From contig NW_022098000.1 of the NCBI RefSeq assembly GCF_002288925.2, positions 17,306,889 to 17,370,888 on the forward strand: a DNA stretch of 64,000 nt, read 5' to 3'. The first letter of the stretch is position 1, and each line of letters starts with the position of its first letter. Below, in pieces: positions 56,585 to 64,000 of the stretch. The notes beneath the pieces were generated by a model. The model was not told the origin of the DNA and made no database searches. It saw only the letters and a list, made by a program, of their open reading frames with translations. This DNA comes from Delphinapterus leucas. Its lineage: Eukaryota; Chordata; Mammalia; Artiodactyla; Monodontidae. A program made the translations under genes and the position numbers.

Positions 56585-57335
56585 TTTCTGGCTTTCCATG
56601 AAGTCATCTTGAATGACATATTATGATATAGGAAAAGCTCAGCAAAATCTCAACATGTAGAGTCTTTCAAATTGGATTGTGGTTTGGGGGCTCATCTAGA
56701 AACATTTTTATGAAGGTTACTCTATTTATGTTTCAGACCCTGACCTATGGAGGATAATGCCTTACTTTTTTATTTTGGACTTGTTTCTCCTTTTGGACCG
56801 ATGACAAATTAACACTACATGGGAAAAGAATGCTGAAAATGCAACTCAGAGGCTAGACACGGTTTTTTGTCTTGTATGTTGGGTTTTGGTCTTTATCTCC
56901 CCACAAAGAGCATTTTCGTGGAGAAGAAGGTTCCAGGATTCGCTGTGGCCTCTTCCACAAGAGAAAGAAGGGGAGATAGAAACCTTGAAAATTTAAGTTA
57001 GAAAAGAACTGAAGTTGTTCACAGCAAGCTGGCCGAGGAGAATATGAAGTACGTGAGGCTCAGATATGAGCCTTGTTTGCCTGAAACTGCAAGGAAGGGT
57101 CAGGACAACTGTGACAGGGAAAGCAGAGGGCGGTGCTTACAGCTACTGGAGAAAAGCACAATTGAGTTTCCCCAGAATGACAGCTAGACATTTCCTAGGT
57201 CTAACAGTGCCGAGAGCTACAGTGAAAATTGAAGCACAGGGGCGGGGAAGTTGATCCAGACACGTCTTTATCATGGTTGAATCTCGTAACTGTATGATAC
57301 TTGCTAGGCAACGGAGTTCACAAAGTGAATCGTCC
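56585..57335. other. Unassigned sequence
   Basis: No gene or repeat recognised. Confidence 0.5.
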
Positions 57336-57339
57336 TAAA

Positions 57340-57495
57340 CACTAGGGTAAGGCAGCTATTATCATTATCCCTGTTTTATAGGCTAGGAAACTGTGGCCAA
57401 GAGAGGTCAAGTAGTAAGAGAGCTCATGAACGCATGAGCCAGAACTGGGATGGAGAGGTTTGAGCCTAGAGTCAGGATTCTTCCCACTGCTCCAA
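57340..57495 (-). repeat. MIR SINE, reverse
   Basis: 'ctattatcattatccctgtt' with 'gctaggaaactgtggccaag' and 'ccagaactgggatggagagg' is antisense MIR. Confidence 0.85.
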
Positions 57496-57499
57496 GCTA

Positions 57500-58915
57500 C
57501 TTTGCCCTTCATCCTCTTTATGATAAAAGATTCAGAAAGGCCTATAGCTGGGGCTTATTTACTCCACAGAGTCTGCCTTTAATAGGCACCTACTATTGCG
57601 ATGTTTATTGCACAACCGTGTGTGCAGAGCAATCAGAGGACGTGAGGCATGTGGAGGGTCTTGTGGCTTCTCTAGTCTAGGCCAGCCTTCTCATGCTGCA
57701 GAGGAGAACAAAAGGCCCGGAAGGCATGACTCAGCTGTGCAGCTGGGACTCAGTTTTAGAGCTTTTGCTTCTAAGCCCCACTGTCCAGTCCAGGAAGGCC
57801 CTCCCTTCTTTATCCTGGGCTCTCTCCGTGAGACAGTGGATGATCTCTGTTGAGTGTTGCAAAGAAAAACATTGCCTTGCAAGCTCTTTTTCTTAAGTGA
57901 AAACTCTGCTTCCATTTCTTTTGATGGGTAAATGAACTGAAAAACAAAATGCTCTTTCCTATTTTCACCAGCGTAAGCAACTATACAGCAAGCATCCCTG
58001 GTGTCTTAGCCAATGTCCTCAATAAAGTATTGTAAACAATTTCAGGATGCTTATTTTATGAATTAGTTTGTCACATTTCTTGGAACTGAGGCCCAAAATC
58101 AAGATTTCCTTACTGAGTGTCGTTCTTATTTGCTCTTGACAGAAGAAAGGTAAAGCATGGAAAGTGCTTATACCATGCCGAACACAAAGACTCAATTAAT
58201 GTGTGTTTATTTTTATTGTTATTAGCATTAACTTATTATTATCTGTAACTCATGGTATCATTATATCAAGGTATATATAAACCTCCAGAATGCTCTAATC
58301 TAGCAATTTAACCATTCTCTTTGTTCTTTTCTTAGCTGTACCAGAAAAATGGAATGTAACTCTTTCTCATCACTTCCTGGAAAATTTTTAAGTTTAAGCC
58401 ATTTCTGTCCTTAAAATTGAGCTAGGTTGTGAGTTTTATGAGCCATCAAGGCCAATTCTTTAAGAACAAGTAGAATTGAGTTTCGGGGACACCACAGTGA
58501 AGCTTGGTCCCTAGGCCGGCGAGGGGTGAGATGGCCGAGCCCTGGAGACCGGAGTCTGATGGAGATCTGAGACCCAGGGAGTCCAGGCAGAAGAAAACAC
58601 AGGCTCCAAAGTCCTAGCCATGCTGAGCGAGGCACAGAAAACACAGGAAGTTATGGGATTTCAGTGGACAACAACACTGATGACGAGTGGCACTTGCCCA
58701 TTTTTCTAAGCACCAGATATCATCCCTAATTCTACTCTGAAGCTTGGGAGGATAGAGGGCCTCTGAATTAATTATTCATAGAGAATTTACAGCTGGCCCC
58801 AAAGAACAGGGCCTCAGAATCAAGAATTATGATGCTTTACAGAGTATTTAAAAAGTTGCATGTTTGGCCTTGAGTTCTAAGAGTTAAACTTACCATACTG
58901 ATTATTTTTCACAAC
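57500..58915. other. Mostly unassigned; MIR trace
   Basis: 58140-58230 has a weak plus-strand MIR end ('accatgccgaacacaaagac'). The rest shows no gene; the open frame at 58411-58644 has no recognised product. Confidence 0.45.
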
Positions 58916-58924
58916 AGCCTTTTT

Positions 58925-59046
58925 CCTTTTTTTTGGCTGTACCACACATCTTGCGGAATCTTAGTTCCCTGACCAGGGATTGAACCCAGGCACTCAGCAG
59001 TGAAAGCGTGGAGTCCTAACCACTGGACCACCAAGGAATTCCCCGT
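58925..59046 (-). mobile_element. Short tRNA-Glu-derived SINE, reverse
   Basis: About 120 bp: poly-T/C start, 'ggctgtaccacacatcttgc', 'gaccagggattgaacccagg' (B-box complement) and 'ccaccaaggaattcc' at the tRNA-like head. Imperfect duplications acagcctttt / atagcctttt flank it at 58914 and 59048. Confidence 0.88.
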
Positions 59047-59057
59047 AATAGCCTTTT

Positions 59058-60645
59058 AAAAATAGTCTTTACTGAGCTATAATTGGCATAACACATGGCC
59101 ACCCATGTAAAGTGTCATGGCTTTTAGTATATTCACAGAGTTGTACAACTATCCCACAGTCCATTTAAAACATTTTCATCACTCCCCCCAATAAACCCTG
59201 TGCCCTATAGCTATCACTTGCTCAATCATCCCATACCCCAGAGCCCTAGGCAAACACTACTCTACTGTCTTTGTGGATTTGCCTTTTCTGGAAATTTCGT
59301 ATAAATGGTATCATACAATATGTAGTCCTTTGTGTCTGGCATCTCACTTAGTGTAAATTTTTCAAGGTTCATCCATGTTGTAGCATTTATCAGTACTTCA
59401 TTTCTTTTTATTGCCAAATAATATTCCATTGTATGGAAATACTACATTTTATCTATCCATTCGTCTGTTGATGGACATCTGGGCGGTTTCTACTTTTTGG
59501 CTCTTATGAATAGTGCTGCTGTAAACATTTGTGTAAAATTTTGGTTTGAACATCTGTTTTCAATTCTCTTCGGTATATACCTGAGACTGGACTTTCTGGA
59601 TCATATGGTAACTCTGTGCTTAACCACTTGAGGAACTGCCAGACTGTTTCTCAAAGCAACTGCACCTTTTACGTTCCTGTCAGCATTATGAGGATTCTAA
59701 TTTCTCCATATCCTAACACTTGTCATTCTGATGATAACCATTCAGGTGGGTGTGAAGTAGTATCTCATTTTTATTTTGATTTACATTCCTCTGACAGTTA
59801 TGTTGAGTATCTTTTTATGTAATTATTGGCTATTTTTATGTCTTCATCAGAGAACTGTCTATTCAGATAATTTGCTCACTTTTAAAATGGGTCATCTTTT
59901 TATTCTTGAGTTGGAATAGTTCTTATGTATTCTACGTACAAGTCCCCATTCAGATGTATGATTTGCAGAATTTTCTCTGATCTTGTATTAGTCCATTTGG
60001 TCGCTAGAACAAAATACTATAAGTTGAGTGGTTTATAAACAACAGAAATTTATCTCTCACAGTTCTGGAGGCTGGAAGTCTGAGATCAGAGTGCCAGTAC
60101 GGCTGTCCTCTGGATGGCACATGGCTGACTTCTCCCTGTGTCCTCACATGGTGGAAGGTGGTGAGGGAGCTCTCTGGAGCCTCTTTTATAAGAGGCACTT
60201 TATAAAGGGCACTAATCTCATTCACAAGGGCTCTGCCCTCCTGAAGCTAATTACGTCCCCAAAGCCCCACCTCCTAATATCATCACCTTGGGCATTAGGT
60301 TTTTAACCTATGAATTTGGGTGGGGGAATGGACACACATATTCACACCATAGCACAGCACACATAGCACACTTTTCACTTTCTTGATGGTGTCCTTTGAG
60401 GCAAAGATGTTTTTAATTTTGACGATGTCCAGTTTATCCTGTTGTATGTGCCTCTAGTGTCATATCTAAGAAAACATTGCCTACTCCAAGGTAATGAAGA
60501 TTTATACCTATGTTTTCTAGGAATTTTCTAGATCTTATAGTTAGTTCTTTGCTCCATTTTGAGCTTATTTTTGTATATGGTGTGAGATAGGGGTCCATCT
60601 TTATTCTTTTGCATGTGAAAATCCAGCTGTCCCACACATAGTCTT
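59058..60645 (-). mobile_element. Old L1 (L1M-type) split by a MaLR LTR
   Basis: Reverse-strand L1 3' UTR and ORF2 C-terminus: 'actgagctataattggcata', 'aaataatattccattgtatg', 'cattctgatgataaccattc'. It resumes after the LTR with 'tttaattttgacgatgtcca' and 'tgctccattttgagcttatt'. All frames are broken. Confidence 0.85.
59984..60354 (-). mobile_element. MaLR-type LTR (MST/MLT1-like), solo, reverse
   Basis: About 371 bp starting 'tgtattagtccatttggtcg' and ending 'ttcacaccatagca', with 'cagttctggaggctggaagt' and 'agggctctgccctcctgaag'. The TG and CA ends and the internal words fit a non-autonomous ERVL-MaLR LTR on the minus strand. It sits inside the L1 and is younger than it. Confidence 0.82.
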
Positions 60646-60649
60646 CTGA

Positions 60650-60792
60650 ATTAAGAGTACAGTATGATGTTTAACTTGTGAAGAAACTGAAGCTCAAAGA
60701 TCTGAACTGATTTGCTCATTATTATATGAAACTGAAGGACAAAGCTAGAATTTGAACTTGTATCTTCCCACAGTACAACCATTATTCTTTCT
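60650..60792 (-). repeat. MIR SINE fragment, reverse
   Basis: 'tgaagaaactgaagctcaaa' with 'agaatttgaacttgtatctt' is antisense MIR. Confidence 0.7.
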
Positions 60793-60794
60793 TT

Positions 60795-61375
60795 TATACA
60801 ATAGTTTCCTACCTATCTCCTACTTCAGAGAGCTTTGGACATCAACTGGATTTGTTCCAGTTTTGAATTGCTATTTTCTTTACTTTTAAAAGTGGAAGAA
60901 AATAATCTCTGTTAAACTAGTTAGTTCTGCTATGGTTAGACTCATGTGTTAATGAACAGATAAGGAATATTACATTAGATGTGATGGAAAATATTTAATG
61001 CAATCCATGAATCAAATTAATTAAATACACAATGGCTGGTTAACAGATTGAAGGGGAAAGAATAAATCCCTGGTTGCTTTTAGACAAACATTTCATATTG
61101 AGGTGATTAAATGAAGGGAGAGAGCAATTTAAAATAATATTCCTGATTACCATTCAATCGAGCAACATATTCTAATAGAACTAAGTATTTTTCCTGTTCT
61201 TATACTTTTGCATAAGAAATTATTAGTGATCTAATAAGACTTTTTTTATAAAACAGAAAGAAAATTTCAGTCTTGATGATAGAGTTGGTTAAAGTCACCC
61301 AATCAATAATATTATGTTACTTGGTCTGTACTTACCATGGCTCGACTTTGTATTGGAGTACTAATTCAAGCCATA
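60795..61375. other. AT-rich unique block
   Basis: 60850-61330 is AT-rich, with 'caaattaattaaatacacaa' and other TAATT words; it contains no recognised transposon. Possible conserved non-coding DNA. Confidence 0.4.
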
Positions 61376-61379
61376 GCAA

Positions 61380-61580
61380 CCTTAAAGAGTGGGCCTTATT
61401 TGCTTCACTGTAGTCCCGAGGCTTAAGGAGAGGAGTAACTTGCAAAAAGCCTCACAATCAGAAAATAGTGGAGTTGGATTTTGAATGCAAGTTATTGGAT
61501 ATCAGATTTTCTATACTGAACCTCTACGCTCTATTCCCTATAATTACCTCTTACACAGTAGGTGCTCAACATAAACTGGT
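61380..61580 (-). repeat. MIR SINE traces
   Basis: 'gaggagtaacttgcaaaaag' and 'agttggattttgaatgcaag' are antisense MIR; a separate 'cacagtaggtgctcaacata' word at 61555 is in the sense orientation. Confidence 0.6.
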
Positions 61581-61909
61581 TGTTATTAACATCTCTTACA
61601 CGAGTTAATAACCTACGTGACTCACTTAGAAATTATTTTGTGTGGGAACCCTTTTCTATTTAATAAGCCAATTGATTGCTCAGAAAATAAAGGACAGCAG
61701 CCAAAATATAATTTTGACTGCAGTGTTACGACCATAAAAAATGTTACTGCATAGCATATCCGTGAAGTCAGTTTAGTATAATCCACTGCCACCCTTGAGC
61801 TGGAATGCAGCACGCTGGAACTGTGTATTCCTCTGAAAGATATGAGATTAAAGAAGGCTAAAGGCAAAAAAAAAAGAACAGGAACTAGAGAATTCCATTT
61901 CTGAGATTG

Positions 61910-62230
61910 TTCGGATAGGCTAGTTTATGCTGTGGTAGCAAACATCCATGTCTCTTGCTCACGCTGAACAGCCAGTGCAGACAATGGGAAGGGCTCTCTC
62001 CTCCTCACTGACACTCAGGGTCTTAGGCTGATGGAGGCTCTGCCTTCTTGTTGCTGCATGTCTCCTCCATCGCAACATCAGGGGAAGAGGGAAGTAAAGA
62101 CAATATATATCCTGATGTCCTTCTTCAGCTTGGAACTGCCACTCATCATTCTACTTATATCCCATTGGCCCAAATTGGTCACATGACCCCGTGAAACTGT
62201 CAAGGCACTGCGAAATTTGGGGAAGCACCT
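61910..62230. repeat. Ancient interspersed repeat, same family as 53875
   Basis: 'taggctagtttatgctgtgg' and 'cccattggcccaaattggtc' followed by 'acatgacccc' are diagnostic of the same old repeat family as at 54454-54760. Confidence 0.55.
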
Positions 62231-62239
62231 AACATTCAA

Positions 62240-63410
62240 GGTTTATCTAGTTCAGTGTTTTTCAATATGTGCTTCTTTGACCCCTAGGGCTCTGCGGAGG
62301 TGTGTAATGCATTCTGCAAACAATGAAGTATACTCAACTAAATGCTGAGTTGGATCTATCAGCTTTAATCTGTTTTGTCCTGGAGATCTATAAACTAATG
62401 TGTTGTAGGAAGAAAAGTTTTGCTGCCAAAAGAAGTTGGAAATTTACTCATTTGTTCCATTTTTTCTGTCTTCAAAGAATCATTCATTTAAACCATCTCA
62501 CCCAGAGGGTTGTCTTCGCTAGCCATGGAACATCGAACAAGTGCACATAACGTGACATTTCTCCCACTTGGATTTCAGCTTCTTAAGCAGCAAAGACAGG
62601 ATGTTAGGCTGATCTCTCTCCTTCTGTATTATCATTCTAACGTTCCCCTCCAGCAACGACAGCAATAAAAATCAAAGGGGAGTCTACAGGCATCTGAAGT
62701 AAACATCACTCCCCTTCCCTTAAGTGCTTTTCAAAATAATTGTTCAAGTCTCTTACATGAGTTAATAACCTTCCCCAAAGGTTATTTCTTCTGCAAATTC
62801 CAAGTCACCTGAAGACAAAGCTTGAACTAAGACTGTTCAGATTTCATCTAGTTCCTGTCTCTGCCAGAAGAGAAAAATCCATATACATTCCTTACTCAAT
62901 GGCCTACTGGGTCTCTAATGACCAGGGCTATTTTTGTGAAGGAACAAAGTAAAACACTGCTCAAAAAAAAAAAAAAAAAAAAGCTAATTGCTGTGAATAG
63001 ACAGTGCATGCTAGAATATAGCGCTAGAATTTATAACATTTGTTCAACATTTACATTTATATGCCCTCACTAAAAAGATGCATTTTTATCAGCTATTTTT
63101 CTTCAAAGAGTGAATGCCCCCCCTCTCACATCTGCTAGGTCTCATCCTAGGCTGGTCTATTGCATAATTCTCACAAGGATCGGGGGTATTTGGGGGCTTC
63201 CAGAGAAGGAAGCTGAGGAGGAAGGAAACTGGCATACAACAGGAGTCCTTTTCCATTTGTAATGTAGGTTATACAACAAATTAGCCACTTTTTCCCTAAG
63301 ACTTAAGAGAGAACCCAGAGTGTAGATTATGATGACAACAAAGTCAATGGTGCTGTCTCTTGTGGGTAACAATTTTCTCTTTAAGAAGGATGTAGCACTA
63401 TTTAGTGTTA
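62240..63410. other. Mostly unassigned sequence
   Basis: A poly-A run of 20 lies at 62963-62982, and a short hairpin at 62764-62786. No gene recognised. Confidence 0.45.
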
Positions 63411-63414
63411 TGAG

Positions 63415-63660
63415 GACGTGCTTTGGGGCCAGGCTCCCTGGGTTCAAATCCTGCCTCTGCCACTTCCTAGCTAGGTGACCTGAAGTATGTCACCCAGTCT
63501 CTCCAAGCTCGATTTCTGTCATTTGTAAAACAGGGATGATAATAATAGAAACCACCCTGACACACTGGATTATTGTGAGAATAAAAGTGGGTGAGTGAAA
63601 TGGGCTTAGCAAAGTGCCTGACTCACAGTAATTGCTCAAGTGATAGAAGCTCACATTATT
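63415..63660 (+). repeat. MIR SINE, near full length
   Basis: 'ctgggttcaaatcctgcctc', 'tagctaggtgacctgaagta', 'tttgtaaaacagggatgata', 'ggattattgtgagaataaaa' and 'agtgcctgactcacagtaat' span the consensus. Confidence 0.94.
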
Positions 63661-63664
63661 GGTT

Positions 63665-64000
63665 TCTAGAATGTAATAGGCATCTTATCAGGAAAATAAA
63701 TAGTTTATAGAAGTTGTACCCTTGTCAGTAACCACCCATAGCCATTAATTAAAATACCAAGAAATAAGATTTAAAAACTAACAACAAAACTCTAATAAGT
63801 TCATTTTAATTACCCAAACCCAACATTAATGGAGAAATATGGAGACATTTATTCTAAAAACGTTTTGAAAACAAAAGATGCTATGCTGATGAAAGCCAGG
63901 TGTCATGGTCCACTCCTGTGTGGATGCTCACAGAGACAATCCCGGGCTCCTGGCTGCTTCATCAAGAGATGGGGGGCCCCCAAGAGCAGGATTCATCTGC
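63665..64000. other. Unassigned sequence
   Basis: No gene or repeat recognised to the end of the window. Confidence 0.5.

Noticed and set aside
58411..58660. Possible exon with an ATGGCCGAG start near 58532
   Set aside because: The Met-Ala-Glu start looks attractive, but no splice-linked continuation or known peptide follows, and the local GC content is ordinary.

Overview
The window is non-coding mammalian nuclear DNA, almost certainly from a cetacean and probably a toothed whale. The evidence is a set of tRNA-Glu-derived CHR-type SINEs (33145, 39468, 43416, 44245, 34641), a young L1 family whose 3' tail carries the cetartiodactyl signature, and a mariner-derived hairpin element typical of cetartiodactyls (1672, 50360). 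These lie on older mammalian repeats: MIR, L2, MER5A, Tigger, MaLR and other LTRs, and old L1. No bacterial operon, ribosome-binding site, CRISPR array or intact mobile-element gene was seen. The species call is inference from repeat families.

The only gene-like landmark is a CpG island at about 14.88-16.0 kb. It has many CpG and GC-box motifs, an NF-Y-type CCAAT box at 15505, and a near-perfect splice donor on the minus strand at 15243/15242. It is best read as the promoter and first exon of a gene whose other exons are outside the window or not recognisable here. Several long open frames in the island are expected from its GC content and are not annotated as proteins. No other convincing exon was found, so the rest looks like intron or intergenic DNA.

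Layout. 1-4.9 kb: unique DNA, a MIR, a mariner hairpin and a solo ERV1-like LTR. 4.9-8 kb: L1 3' tails and an old L1 end. 8-12.8 kb: MIRs, a Tigger remnant, an internally deleted L1 and an L2-like stretch. 13.3-14 kb: a young truncated L1. 14.9-16.4 kb: the CpG island and a G-quadruplex motif. 17.3-20 kb: a mosaic of old L1/HAL1-type DNA. 21.2-21.8 kb: an LTR. 22.7-35 kb: dense MIR, MER5A, L1 and SINE insertions plus CA microsatellites. 35-37.3 kb: mostly unique. 37.5-45 kb: an LTR-like repeat, SINEs, a possible MEF2-type enhancer, a local duplication and a Tigger element split by a SINE. 45-51 kb: mostly unique, with an LTR and a second mariner hairpin. 51.5-51.9 kb: a long polypurine tract. 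53.9-64 kb: an old repeat split by a young L1, an old L1 split by a MaLR LTR, and more MIRs.

There are no cooperating genes to describe. The value of the window lies in its promoter, its nested insertions, which give relative ages, and a few unexplained local structures. Repeat family names rest on remembered consensus features; boundaries without target-site duplications are approximate, usually to within tens of bases.
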